Source: Sphingopyxis sp. BE259 | GTDB taxonomy: Bacteria > Pseudomonadota > Alphaproteobacteria > Sphingomonadales > Sphingomonadaceae | Direction: 5' to 3' | Length of the DNA stretch: 64,000 nucleotides | NCBI RefSeq assembly: GCF_031457495.1 | Contig: NZ_JAVDWM010000001.1 | Span: 1,600,001-1,664,000 of the forward strand | Shown: positions 29,440-37,598 of the stretch, piece by piece | How positions within the stretch are numbered: position 1 is the stretch's first letter | Layout: each line of letters opens with the position of its first letter | Notes under the pieces: model-generated | Databases searched by the model: none | Told to the model about the DNA's origin: nothing | What the model saw: the letters and a program-made list of their open reading frames with translations, nothing else | Made by a program: the position numbers and the translations under genes

Positions 29440-29751
29440 TTAGTCAAACAATTCGCTCAGGAAGCTCTTCTTGTAATTCTTCTTGTACGGTTTGCTGCCG
29501 TAGTAACGGTCGTCATGGCCGTGTTCGCGATATTGCGGCTGCTGCTGATAGGGCTGCTGCGGCGGCGGCGCCGACGCGCGCGGGGCGGGGGCTGCGGCAC
29601 CTTCGCTGCGTTCGATGATCTTGTCGAGCTCGCCGCGGTCCAGCCACACGCCGCGGCACTGCGGGCAGTAATCGATCTCGATTCCCTGTCGCTCCGACAT
29701 GGTCAAATTCACGCGGCAGGTTGGGCAAAGCAGCCCTGGGGCGTCGGTCAC
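29440..29751 (-). CDS. TFIIB-type zinc-ribbon protein
   Basis: 103 residues from a GTG at 29751, with AAGGAA upstream. An N-terminal zinc ribbon has cysteine pairs at 9/12 and 29/32 (CPTC and CPQC), followed by RGVWLDRGELDKIIERSE, the signature of the bacterial zf-TFIIB family. The C-terminal half is low-complexity Gln/Tyr/His/Lys-rich, ending KKSFLSELFD. The molecular function is unknown; possibly nucleic-acid or protein binding. Confidence 0.88.
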   Translation of the reverse strand: MTDAPGLLCPTCRVNLTMSERQGIEIDYCPQCRGVWLDRGELDKIIERSEGAAAPAPRASAPPPQQPYQQQPQYREHGHDDRYYGSKPYKKNYKKSFLSELFD

Positions 29752-29816
29752 GGATGTTCCTTTCCTCGGGTTGGTGTCGCAAGGCCTAACGCCCGTCAGG
29801 CGCGCGGCGTTCCGCA

Positions 29817-30143
29817 TCACCTAGATGGCGTTTGCCAGTCGAACGGCAAGGGCGCCTCGCGAAAGGCAAAGCGGTCGAGGTGGCGCGCAATCGCGCCCTG
29901 CAAGCCTTCGAGTTGCGCAGCGACGCTGGCGTCGATGCGGACCGACAGCGTCTCGGGTCCGGCTTCGAAGGTCACCAGCCCATCGCCCGGCCAGTCGGCA
30001 CCGCGCGCATCCCTGGGGAAGGCCACGGTGCCGCGGGTCGCGGTGAACTCGACGGCCAGATTATGCTGCCAGTGCTTGCACAGCTGTTGCAGATATTTGC
30101 TGGCGTGGACGGTCGGCACCGCCGCGGTGCTGCTGACCGTCAT
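29817..30143 (-). CDS. DUF2218 family protein
   Basis: 108 residues. HASKYLQQLCKHWQHNLAVEF and the central AxFPRDARGADWPGDGLVTFEAG match DUF2218, a small family often found next to siderophore-interacting flavoprotein genes. Its ATG overlaps the stop of the PadR gene by 4 bases, so it should be under PadR control. Function unknown; a metal-homeostasis role is inferred from the regulator. Confidence 0.85.
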   Translation of the reverse strand: MTVSSTAAVPTVHASKYLQQLCKHWQHNLAVEFTATRGTVAFPRDARGADWPGDGLVTFEAGPETLSVRIDASVAAQLEGLQGAIARHLDRFAFREAPLPFDWQTPSR

Positions 30144-30754
30144 CACAGCCGCTCGATCTTTTGTGCGGCCTCGTCGATCAGCGCGACGATGTCGTGCAAC
30201 GCCGTCTTGTCGAGATCGCGGTCGCCCAGGCGGTCCATCAGCACCTGCCGCAAATTGCCCATCGCGCGGCGAACCGATGCCGAGTCAGTGCGCTGCGTGT
30301 CCTCGCCGACCTGCGTCAGGCGTGCGATGGCGGCGTCGATGACCTCCTTGTTGGCATCGATCTCGGCGCGCCCGGCATCGGTGATCGCGAACAGCTTTTT
30401 GGCGCCGTCGCTCTGCTGCGCTTCGATCTGGCCCATGTCGTCGAGCATCGTGAGGGTCGGATAGATCACCCCGGGGCTGGGTGCATAGGCGCCGCTGGTG
30501 AGTTCCTCGATCTGGCGGATCAGGTCGTAACCGTGGCGCGGTTCGTCGGCGATCAGCTTGAGCAGCACCAGCCGCAGTTCGCCGCTGTCGAACATGCGCC
30601 GACGCGCACCGCGCTCGCCACGTCCCCCGCCGCGGCGACCGCCGCCAAAGCCATGTCCGAAACCATGGCCAAAGCTGCGTCCACCGCCGCGATGCATCGC
30701 ATGGCGCCCGCCGCAATCGCGGCCTGTCATTTTCGCATAAAAAATCATGTTCAT
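30143..30754 (-). CDS. PadR family regulator, YqjI-like
   Basis: 203 residues. An unusual N-terminus (about residues 1-52) rich in Gly, His, Arg and Phe (GHGFGHGFGGG) precedes a winged-helix PadR domain with GELRLVLLKLIADEPRHGYDLI and YAPSPGVIYPTL, and a C-terminal helical dimerisation region. This layout is that of E. coli YqjI, whose His-rich N-terminus senses nickel and which represses an iron-reductase gene. A perfect palindrome lies 26 bases upstream. It is likely an autoregulated metal-responsive repressor of itself and the DUF2218 gene. Confidence 0.87.
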   Translation of the reverse strand: MNMIFYAKMTGRDCGGRHAMHRGGGRSFGHGFGHGFGGGRRGGGRGERGARRRMFDSGELRLVLLKLIADEPRHGYDLIRQIEELTSGAYAPSPGVIYPTLTMLDDMGQIEAQQSDGAKKLFAITDAGRAEIDANKEVIDAAIARLTQVGEDTQRTDSASVRRAMGNLRQVLMDRLGDRDLDKTALHDIVALIDEAAQKIERL

Positions 30755-30779
30755 TCCTTTTGAGTGATTCTTGATGCCT

Positions 30780-30795
30780 CTAAGATATATCTTAG
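30780..30795. promoter_or_regulatory. Candidate PadR operator (perfect 16-base palindrome)
   Basis: CTAAGATATATCTTAG is fully self-complementary and lies 26 bases before the PadR start. The AT-rich centre also fits a promoter -10 zone. YqjI-type regulators bind symmetric sites overlapping their own promoter. Confidence 0.75.
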
Positions 30796-31163
30796 TTGAA
30801 AGTTTGCAAGGGGGCGACGGCGCGGTGCGTGACTCTTTCGCTCACATCCGCTGCGCGCCTTGACTTCCGGTCGTTTCCCGCTATCAGCGCCCCCGTGTTG
30901 TCGCGGGTTCGCCCCTGACAATTCCGTCCGAGACAGTTGGTGCAGGGGATTTGCCCTGCTTAATTTCCAGCCGAGACGGGGAACAGTCTTTTTCGGTCGC
31001 CCGCCTGCGCGTTCAGGCGACGCGTCTTGACCGACCCCTTCGGACATCGTTGCGCAGATACAGGCGAGCCTTGGCCCGCGTTCGTATTTGCGTGTGTTAG
31101 CCGCCCGGCGGCGCCACGCGTTTCGGCGCGCGGGGCCATCCGGGCACAGAGTGGAGTATAGGC
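30796..31163 (+). promoter_or_regulatory. rplJ-rplL promoter and leader region
   Basis: A 368-base stretch without a convincing gene. TTGACT (30860-30865) and TATCAG (30882-30887) with a 16-base spacer form a plausible promoter. The following roughly 270 bases contain several GC-rich hairpins and would form a long mRNA leader, as expected for L10 autoregulation. The regulatory fold itself was not derived. Confidence 0.55.
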
Positions 31164-31679
31164 ATGGATCGTACGGAAAAGGCCGAAGCCGTATCCTCGC
31201 TGAACGCTACGCTGGCATCAGCTGCCTCGGTTGTGGTCGTCCGCAACCTGGGCATGACCGTCGCTCAGTCGACGGTGCTGCGTCAGCAAATGCGCGATGC
31301 CGGGGCCGACTTTCGCGTCACGAAGAACCGTCTTGCCAAAATCGCGCTCGACGGCACGTCCTACACCGGCATCGGCGAACTGCTGACCGGCCCCACCGCC
31401 CTCGCAACCTCGACCGATCCGGTCGCGGCGGCAAAGATCGCGGTGGATTTTGCCAAGACCAACGACAAACTCGAAATCGTTGGCGGCGGCATGGGCGACG
31501 TGGTGCTCGACGTTGATGGCGTCAAAGCGCTGGCTTCGCTTCCCTCGCTCGACGAGCTGCGCGCCAAGATCATTGGTCTGGTGCAGGCTCCGGCCACCAA
31601 GGTTGCGCAGATTGCCGCAGCCCCGGCTGGCCAGTTGGCGCGGGTTTTTGGCGCATATGCCGCCAAAGAAGCAGCGTGA
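31164..31679 (+). CDS. rplJ: 50S ribosomal protein L10
   Basis: 171 residues. [33 protein letters not shown] and [15 protein letters not shown] are typical of L10, and the C-terminal helix that carries L7/L12 dimers is present. L10 anchors the ribosomal stalk. A GGAG ribosome site lies upstream of the ATG at 31164. The long leader suggests the usual autogenous control. It is separated from rplA by about 6 kb of unrelated genes. Confidence 0.97.
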   Translation: MDRTEKAEAVSSLNATLASAASVVVVRNLGMTVAQSTVLRQQMRDAGADFRVTKNRLAKIALDGTSYTGIGELLTGPTALATSTDPVAAAKIAVDFAKTNDKLEIVGGGMGDVVLDVDGVKALASLPSLDELRAKIIGLVQAPATKVAQIAAAPAGQLARVFGAYAAKEAA

Positions 31680-31737
31680 TTTCGAACTAACTTTGTAACT
31701 TACTGCCGGGATACCCCGGTTCTGATGGAGAATGAAC

Positions 31738-32109
31738 ATGGCTGATCTCGCAAAGATCGTTGAAGACCTTTCGGCGCTGACCGTCCTCGAAGCGGCTGAC
31801 CTGTCGAAGATGCTCGAAGAAAAGTGGGGCGTTTCGGCTGCCGCTGCTGTTGCTGCCGCTCCGGCTGCTGCCGCTGCTGGCCCGGCTGCTGAAGAGCAGA
31901 CCGAATTCGACGTCATCCTGACGGGTGACGGCGGCAACAAGATCAACGTCATCAAGGAAGTCCGCGCAATCACCGGCCTGGGTCTTGGCGAAGCCAAGGC
32001 GCTCGTCGAAGGCGCGCCCAAGGCGATCAAGGAAGGCGTGAACAAGGCGGAAGCCGAAGAGCTGAAGGCGAAGATCCTCGCTGCCGGCGGCACCGTCGAA
32101 CTGAAGTAA
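31738..32109 (+). CDS. rplL: 50S ribosomal protein L7/L12
   Basis: 123 residues. The N-terminal dimerisation helix ([29 protein letters not shown]), the Ala-rich hinge and the C-terminal factor-binding domain (EKTEFDV-like, then [24 protein letters not shown]) are all clear. It recruits translation factors. I used the ATG at 31738 (MADLAK); an ATG two codons earlier is possible. A strong terminator follows, and rpoB is not next. Confidence 0.98.
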   Translation: MADLAKIVEDLSALTVLEAADLSKMLEEKWGVSAAAAVAAAPAAAAAGPAAEEQTEFDVILTGDGGNKINVIKEVRAITGLGLGEAKALVEGAPKAIKEGVNKAEAEELKAKILAAGGTVELK

Positions 32110-32160
32110 TTCGGTTTGGGTATCCAGTCGGCTGGTCCGGCTGGCTTCCGACAAAGAGAA

Positions 32161-32192
32161 AGGGCGGTGCCGCGAGGCACCGCCCTTTTTTT
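32161..32192 (+). terminator. Intrinsic terminator after rplL
   Basis: Perfect 11-base stem AGGGCGGTGCC / GGCACCGCCCT with loop GCGA, followed by seven T residues. It is a strong bidirectional-looking hairpin between rplL and a convergent gene. Confidence 0.95.
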
Positions 32193-32224
32193 GTGCGGTG
32201 AGGGGAGCACCGCAGTCGGTTGGG

Positions 32225-33280
32225 TCAGCTGTTGGAGTAACCCGGACGGAACGTCGTTGTCGCACGGGCGCGGGCCGGTTCGGGACGACGCACCTCCTGC
32301 TCCTGACTCACCGGTGCCGGGCGCTGCGCGATTTCCCAGGCGCTGACCGGCTTGCGGGCCATGTTTTTCTGGGCGCCAAGCGTTTCGTCGTAGGCGACGC
32401 GTTCCTGACGGTCGAGGAACCGGGCGCGCTTCAGTCGCTTCGACAGCGTTGCGAACGGATTGTCGGGCGTCGGGCCAGCCATCGCCATCGCTTCATGGCG
32501 ACCCATGCTGCCACTGGGTGCAGCGGCAAAAGCGGGCGTCGTGCGGGGCACGGCGGCAACCGGCTCGCGCGGCGTGTAGGCCGGGGTCACCCATTCCTGC
32601 GTGTCGCTGGCGATCGGCGCGCGCGTCTCGACCGGCTCGAAACGCCGGGTCGGCGCGGCTTGGACGACCTCGTCATAGGTGACGTCATCGGCGGTGCGGC
32701 GACGGCGGGCAAAGGCCAAGCCTGCGCCGCCGATGATGAGCAGCGCCGCGGCGCCACCGGCGATCTCCCAAGGGAACTCGCCACCCGTCTTGACGGCCGC
32801 CTCGGCAGGCGCGGGGGTCGGCTCAGCGATAGGTTCGGCTGGCGCGGCCATTGGCGTGGCGACCGGTGCTATCTCGGCAATCGGCGCGGTTTCAGCCGCC
32901 GCCGGGGCAGCGGTTGCAGTTTCGACCGAAGCGGGGGCGGTGGGGCGGCTGCGCTCGGCGACGCGCGGTGTGCGGGCCGGGGCGGGCGCTTCGGCGCGCT
33001 GCGTGGCGCGCGGTGCCGGAGTGGTTTCAACCGGCGCGATGTCGAGCGGTACGCGGATCACCGGCGCAGGGGCCGCAGTCTGCGGTGCAGCCACCGGCGC
33101 GGGCGCGCTCGGTTCAGCAACCGTCGGCGGCGTTTGCGGGGTCGGCGCCGTAGGTTCGGCGATCGGCGGGGTCATCGTGATGGTGGGCGCTTCCTGAGCG
33201 AAAGCGGCCGGGGTGGACAGGACCAGGAACGCGGCAATCGCGCTCGTGGCGGGGCGGGAGAGGGCGATATTTTTCATCAT
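32225..33280 (-). CDS. Pro/Ala-rich single-pass membrane protein of unknown function
   Basis: 351 residues. A cleavable signal peptide ends at AFA-QE (about 29). Then comes a periplasmic stretch of about 145 residues made largely of Pro, Ala, Thr and Glu, one membrane helix (GGAAALLIIGGAGLAFA, about 178-194) with a following RRRR stop-transfer, and a cytoplasmic tail with a conserved-looking GPTPDNPFATLSKRLKRARFLDRQER segment. I do not recognise a named family. The low-complexity linker could span peptidoglycan. Convergent with rplL. Confidence 0.7.
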   Translation of the reverse strand: MMKNIALSRPATSAIAAFLVLSTPAAFAQEAPTITMTPPIAEPTAPTPQTPPTVAEPSAPAPVAAPQTAAPAPVIRVPLDIAPVETTPAPRATQRAEAPAPARTPRVAERSRPTAPASVETATAAPAAAETAPIAEIAPVATPMAAPAEPIAEPTPAPAEAAVKTGGEFPWEIAGGAAALLIIGGAGLAFARRRRTADDVTYDEVVQAAPTRRFEPVETRAPIASDTQEWVTPAYTPREPVAAVPRTTPAFAAAPSGSMGRHEAMAMAGPTPDNPFATLSKRLKRARFLDRQERVAYDETLGAQKNMARKPVSAWEIAQRPAPVSQEQEVRRPEPARARATTTFRPGYSNS

Positions 33281-33556
33281 AGTGAAGGACGAACGAACCG
33301 CGCGTGAAATCCGCTGCGCCGAGTGGAGGATTTCCGCGACGAGCCGTGGCGGAGGGGCGGCGCGGCGAAGATTCGGCTGCGTCTGATCGCCTTTCGTGAC
33401 CGCTTGTGCGGTAAGCAGCAGCGCGCGATTGCTGCCTTGTTACCATCCTAAAAGATCATTTTTCCAATCGTTAGCATCGATAGTGACACTGATCTTGCGC
33501 TTTGTGGTCACCAGGCGTCACCATTTCGTCATCGCCGCGCAACCTCGCCATGGTCC
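33281..33556. other. Divergent promoter gap
   Basis: 276 bases between two divergent genes. GAAATCC (33306) and GGATTTC (33328) form a 7-base inverted repeat close to the membrane-protein start. An AT-rich tract around 33451-33490 probably holds the promoter for the ATP-grasp gene. No gene seen. Confidence 0.5.
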
Positions 33557-34594
33557 ATGCCGGGCATGAAAACGACTGACCTTGCGCCGACCCAGCTGCC
33601 CGATCGCCTGCGCGAAACGCAGCGCCTGTTGTTCATCGCCAAGCATGCCCGCTGGACCGGCGGCCTCCATGCCGACGACGGCAATCACGCGCTGTATCAT
33701 CGCGAAATGCGCGAAACGTTGGAGGGGCTCGGCATCGAACTGCTGATCGCCGACAGCTATGCGGCGCTGTTCGATCGGCCCGCCGCCGATTTTGCGTTTC
33801 CGCTGCTCAACCGCGGCGGCTTTTTCAATTCGGAGATGCTGCTGCCTTTGCTCTGCAACCAGCATCGGCTGCCGTATCTTGGCGCATCGCCGATCGTGCG
33901 CGGGCTTTCTGACGACAAGCATCTGACCAAGCTGGAGGCCGCAGCGCGCGGGGTGCCGACGGCGCCATGGGCGCTGTTCCGCCGCGGCGCCCCGGTCGAC
34001 GTAGCGCGCTGCCCGCCCGCCCGGCGCTGGGTGATCAAGCCGAACAACAGCTCGGCATCATGGGGCGTGCGCGATGCCCATGACCGCGTCGAATTGGCGC
34101 GGTCGGTCGTCGAAATCCATGCGCTCGACCATGACGCGCTCGTCGAACCCTTTATCGACGGCAGCGACATCGAGGTGCCGGTGATCACGCTGGACGGCGA
34201 ACCGGCTATGCTGCCGATGATGATTTTCGAACAGGCGGACCCGACCCAGCTGCGGACCTATCAGGAAAAGCGCGATCTGGTCGGCCATGTCGGCTATTGC
34301 ATCAAACGCTTCGATGATCCGCTGATCAGCCGCCAGGTCATCGAATATACCCGCCGCATGGCCGATGTGTTTCGGCCGTTCGACTATGGCCGTTTCGAAT
34401 TCCGCGTCGATCAGGCGACGGGCGACCTGCGGTTGCTCGAGGTCAATCTCAACTGCAATCTGTGGTCCGAAAAGCTGTTCTCGCGCTCGGCGGCCATCGC
34501 GGGCTTCAGCCATGACACGCTGATCGAAACGATCGTCGCCGAAAGCATGATCCGCCAGATTGCCCCGGCGATGGCGCGGCGCGACGCGGCATGA
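33557..34594 (+). CDS. ATP-grasp family ligase, D-Ala-D-Ala ligase-like
   Basis: 345 residues from the ATG at 33557 (an ATG three codons later is possible). An N-terminal pre-grasp domain leads to LPYLGASPIVRGLSDDKHLTK, the nucleotide-binding RRWVIKPNNSSASWGV, EPFIDGSDIEVPVI, and a metal-binding end FEFRVDQATGDLRLLEVNLNCN. This matches ATP-grasp enzymes that form amide or peptide bonds through acyl-phosphates. It is not in a cell-wall cluster and lacks mur/ftsQ neighbours, so it is unlikely to be the housekeeping Ddl. It is coupled by ATGA overlap to a nucleotidyltransferase gene; the joint product is unknown. Confidence 0.8.
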   Translation: MPGMKTTDLAPTQLPDRLRETQRLLFIAKHARWTGGLHADDGNHALYHREMRETLEGLGIELLIADSYAALFDRPAADFAFPLLNRGGFFNSEMLLPLLCNQHRLPYLGASPIVRGLSDDKHLTKLEAAARGVPTAPWALFRRGAPVDVARCPPARRWVIKPNNSSASWGVRDAHDRVELARSVVEIHALDHDALVEPFIDGSDIEVPVITLDGEPAMLPMMIFEQADPTQLRTYQEKRDLVGHVGYCIKRFDDPLISRQVIEYTRRMADVFRPFDYGRFEFRVDQATGDLRLLEVNLNCNLWSEKLFSRSAAIAGFSHDTLIETIVAESMIRQIAPAMARRDAA

Positions 34595-35451
34595 CTGGGT
34601 CGATCCTGATCCTGGCGGGGCGCCGGTCAGGGGTGATCGATCCGTTGGCCGCGGCGCATGATGTGGCGGACAAATGCCTGGTGCCGGTGGCGGGGCGGCC
34701 AATGATCGCGCATGTCCTGCATGCCGCCGCGGCGAGCGGGGCAGCGCAGATCTTCATCTCGACGCACCATCCGAATTTGCTTGCCGATCTCGACGACCCG
34801 GTGGTCGCTTCGCTGGGTAACCGGCTGATCGTCGTTCCGGCTGCGAGCAATTTGGCGGACTCGGTTGTGGCGGTGGCGGGCGTTGCGGCCTTTCCCTTTC
34901 TGGTGACCACCGCTGACAATTGCCTACTGACGTCCGAAACGATCGCCGAGATTGGCGCGGAGGCCGTGCGGCTCGACATCGAAGCCGGAGTGGCGCTGGC
35001 GCGGCGCGAGGATGTCCTCGCGGTGCATCCCGAAGGCCAGCGCCGCTTTTACGAGTTTTCCGACGTCGCGGTGTCCAATTGCAATGCCTATTGGATTGGT
35101 CATCCCGGCGCGCTCAAGGCGACCGAGGCGTTTCGCGGCGGCGGGCAGTTCGTCAAAAAGCCGTTGCGGGTGATGCAGGCGTTCGGCCTGATCAACCTGC
35201 TGCGCTTCCGGTTCGGACTGGGGCCGATCCACCATATCTTTGCCCGTATTTCGCGGCACCTGAACGTCGAAATCGCCCCGCTGCTGGTCAGCAACGGGGC
35301 GACGGCGATCGATGTCGACAATGAACGGTCGCTGCGGGTGACCGAAACCTTGCTGGCGCAGCGCGCCGCGCTTAGTCCGCCACCCAGTTCCCGTGAAAGC
35401 CCGGCGGCACCCGGTGCGGCAGATGCACGACAGCTTGCGGTGACCCAGTAA
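34591..35451 (+). CDS. Nucleotidyltransferase (MobA-like NTP transferase) family protein
   Basis: 286 residues. The N-terminus ILILAGRRSGVIDPLA resembles the nucleotide-binding start of MobA/NTP_transf_3 proteins but replaces the usual GxGxRM. KCLVPVAGRPMIAHVLHAA and FLVTTADNCLLT follow, giving the lysine and the metal-binding aspartate. The middle (SNCNAYWIGHPGALKATEAFRGGGQF) and the LRFRFGLGPIHHIFARIS segment are unusual. It would transfer a nucleotide to a small acceptor, perhaps the product of the ATP-grasp enzyme. Its last 80 bases overlap the 3' end of the convergent carotenoid-oxygenase gene. Confidence 0.75.
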   Translation: MTGSILILAGRRSGVIDPLAAAHDVADKCLVPVAGRPMIAHVLHAAAASGAAQIFISTHHPNLLADLDDPVVASLGNRLIVVPAASNLADSVVAVAGVAAFPFLVTTADNCLLTSETIAEIGAEAVRLDIEAGVALARREDVLAVHPEGQRRFYEFSDVAVSNCNAYWIGHPGALKATEAFRGGGQFVKKPLRVMQAFGLINLLRFRFGLGPIHHIFARISRHLNVEIAPLLVSNGATAIDVDNERSLRVTETLLAQRAALSPPPSSRESPAAPGAADARQLAVTQ

Positions 35452-36814
35452 AATCATTGGCGTTGAGGATGACCAGCGCCGTCGTCTCGTCGTTCATGTC
35501 GACGACCAGCCCGATCAGCCAGCCGTCGTCTTCGGCGCTGTCGGCGCTGCGCGGGACGAACACGAATTCACCGGGGTGGCGGCCGGGGCCGAAATCATGG
35601 ATGGCGGTCGTGCCGTCCTGCAGGTCGTGCTTGAACAACCGCGTTTCCGCCAGCGCCCATTCGGGCGAAGTCCCGTCAGGGATCGCGATGCTGTAGGCAT
35701 AGCGATAGGGCTTGGTGGTCAAGCGTTCGTCGTAACGCGGAAATTCCTGGGCATGGTCGTGGATGACGGCGCGGACGGTGGTGCGGGTGACGGGGTCGAT
35801 CGTCCACCGCTCGAAGCGCGACTTCTGGCTGTCGGGTCCACGCTTGGATTCCGCAAACATCGTTTCGTGGGCGACGACATCGACGATCACCTTGCCGTCG
35901 GCGGCTTCGAAGGCGTTGGCGGGGTGAAAGACATAGCAGGGCTCGACCGGCACCCAGATGATGCTGTCGCCGCTGCCGTTCCGAGGGAGGAGGCCGACGC
36001 GGGCGGGATGGGCGTCGTTCCATGCATAGGGGAAGCGATAGCCCGCCAGCAGCATTTTCATCGAGAAGGTGACCGGCAGGTCGAACACCAGCACATGGTT
36101 TTGGGTAATCGCGCAGTCGTGGATCGACGGGCCGTCGCTGACCGCGATCGCTTCTTCGCGGATGACGTGTGCGTCTTTGTCGAGCACGACATGCCAGACC
36201 TTGTTTGGTTCGTCGCCGCGATAGGTGATCGCGTGGCGCTCGTCGGTCGCCGGATCGTGATGCGGGTGGGCGGTGTATGATCCGACGAGCGTGCCATCGA
36301 ACGGGTTGTGTGCGATCGTGTTCAGCTCATAATCCAGCTCGACCGGCTTGCCGCCTGCCTCGACGATCGCGAAGGTGCGGCCGGCCAAGCCGACCACATT
36401 GGTGTTCGGCGCGTCGTTGCGCCCTTCGCGCGGGCCGGGGGGCAGCGCCTCACCCAGCACCTCGCACGCTTCTGCGCCGCGGACCCAGCGATTGCGATAC
36501 CAGTCGGCCTTGCCGCCTTCGATGCGGATACCGTGGACCATGCCTGCGCCGCTGAACCAGTGATAGCTCGCGGGATCGGGGGGCACCGCGGGGTTCGGGC
36601 CGTTGCGCAGATAGCGGCCAGTGAGCACGGCGGGGATTTCGCCCTCGACCCGCAGTTCTTCCAGGGTGAATTCTTCGGTTATTGGTTTGTGGATGCCGGT
36701 CAGGAAGGGATGCGCGTCGGTGGGGCGGGGCAGGCGCTTGCGGTTGAAGTCGGCGACCTTGCCGATGCCTTTGACGACCGCGCCGCGGATGAGGGTTTCG
36801 ACGTTGCTTGCCAT
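35372..36814 (-). CDS. Carotenoid oxygenase family protein (RPE65/lignostilbene dioxygenase-like)
   Basis: 480 residues, full length. The four iron-ligand histidines are recognisable: in YTAHPHHDP, PSIHDCAI, YVFHPANAFE and the C-terminal PPGFHGNWV. The family oxidatively splits double bonds of carotenoids, apocarotenoids or stilbenes. A divergent TetR gene upstream probably controls it. On the minus strand TTGACA (about 36918-36923), inside the TetR start region, could be its -35 element. Substrate uncertain; lignin-derived stilbenes are a common sphingomonad target. The 3' end overlaps the convergent nucleotidyltransferase gene. Confidence 0.92.
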   Translation of the reverse strand: MASNVETLIRGAVVKGIGKVADFNRKRLPRPTDAHPFLTGIHKPITEEFTLEELRVEGEIPAVLTGRYLRNGPNPAVPPDPASYHWFSGAGMVHGIRIEGGKADWYRNRWVRGAEACEVLGEALPPGPREGRNDAPNTNVVGLAGRTFAIVEAGGKPVELDYELNTIAHNPFDGTLVGSYTAHPHHDPATDERHAITYRGDEPNKVWHVVLDKDAHVIREEAIAVSDGPSIHDCAITQNHVLVFDLPVTFSMKMLLAGYRFPYAWNDAHPARVGLLPRNGSGDSIIWVPVEPCYVFHPANAFEAADGKVIVDVVAHETMFAESKRGPDSQKSRFERWTIDPVTRTTVRAVIHDHAQEFPRYDERLTTKPYRYAYSIAIPDGTSPEWALAETRLFKHDLQDGTTAIHDFGPGRHPGEFVFVPRSADSAEDDGWLIGLVVDMNDETTALVILNANDFTGSPQAVVHLPHRVPPGFHGNWVAD

Positions 36815-36899
36815 GACGTTGCTCCTTACGGATGGTTAGGAAAGGGCCGCGAGCGTGGAGGGGATTGCGCTGGCGACTCGGAATGTTTACGGTGGCAAC

Positions 36900-37511
36900 A
36901 TGATCGAAGAAGATAACAGTGTCAACATGAAAAGCGACGGCGCGAAGGCCGCGGGCGCTTATCATCATGGTGACCTGCGCGCGGCGGTGATCGCGGCGGG
37001 GCTGAAACGGCTGGAGGCGGGCGACGACGGCGAGTTGGGCCTGCGGGCGCTGGCGCGCGACGTCGGGGTCAGTGCGACCGCGCTTTACCGCCATTTCCCC
37101 GACAAGGAGGCGCTGCTCGACGCCCTCGCCGACGAGGGGCTGCGGCGGCTTGGCGCGCGGCAGGCGCAGGCGTGGCTGAAGGCGGGGGGCGGACGCAACG
37201 GATTCAAGGCGACGGGGACGACCTATGTCCGTTTTGCCCATGACGAACCGGCGCTGTTCCGCCTGAGCTTTACGCGGCAGATGTCGGCGCGCCACGCGAA
37301 TGTCGGCGGCGATGGCGGCGAGGTTGCTTACAACCTGCTGCGCGCCGGGGTCGGTGAGGCGTTGCCGGGGGTCGAGAACCCGGATATGGCCGCGCTCCAC
37401 GCCTGGGCACTGGTCCACGGGCTGGCGATGCTGATCCTCGACCGCCGTCTTGAGTGGGACGAAGCGATGGTCGACGACGTGGTCGGCCTGACCTTTGGCG
37501 GGATCGATTAA
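36900..37511 (+). CDS. TetR family regulator
   Basis: 203 residues from the ATG at 36900. The N-terminal YHHGDLRAAVIAAGLKRLEA and helix-turn-helix LALRDVGVSATALYRHFPDKEALL-type segment are clear, followed by a TetR_C_33-like ligand domain. The start is uncertain: GTG at 36855 has an AGGAAAGG site, and ATG at 36927 (MKSDGAK) also fits relatives. It is divergent from the carotenoid-oxygenase gene. GATAACA-G-TGTCAAC near 36910-36925 is an imperfect dyad that may be its operator. Confidence 0.86.
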   Translation: MIEEDNSVNMKSDGAKAAGAYHHGDLRAAVIAAGLKRLEAGDDGELGLRALARDVGVSATALYRHFPDKEALLDALADEGLRRLGARQAQAWLKAGGGRNGFKATGTTYVRFAHDEPALFRLSFTRQMSARHANVGGDGGEVAYNLLRAGVGEALPGVENPDMAALHAWALVHGLAMLILDRRLEWDEAMVDDVVGLTFGGID

Positions 37512-37598
37512 AGGGCGAGGCGAACCGATCGCGCGATAAACAGGGAGAGGCGGCGATATGTTAGCGGTTTCTTTCCCTCTTTTCGGTTATCTGGTCTG

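Noticed and set aside
30751-31047. Minus-strand open frame in the rplJ leader
   Set aside because: No ribosome site or family similarity; the sequence fits an untranslated leader better.
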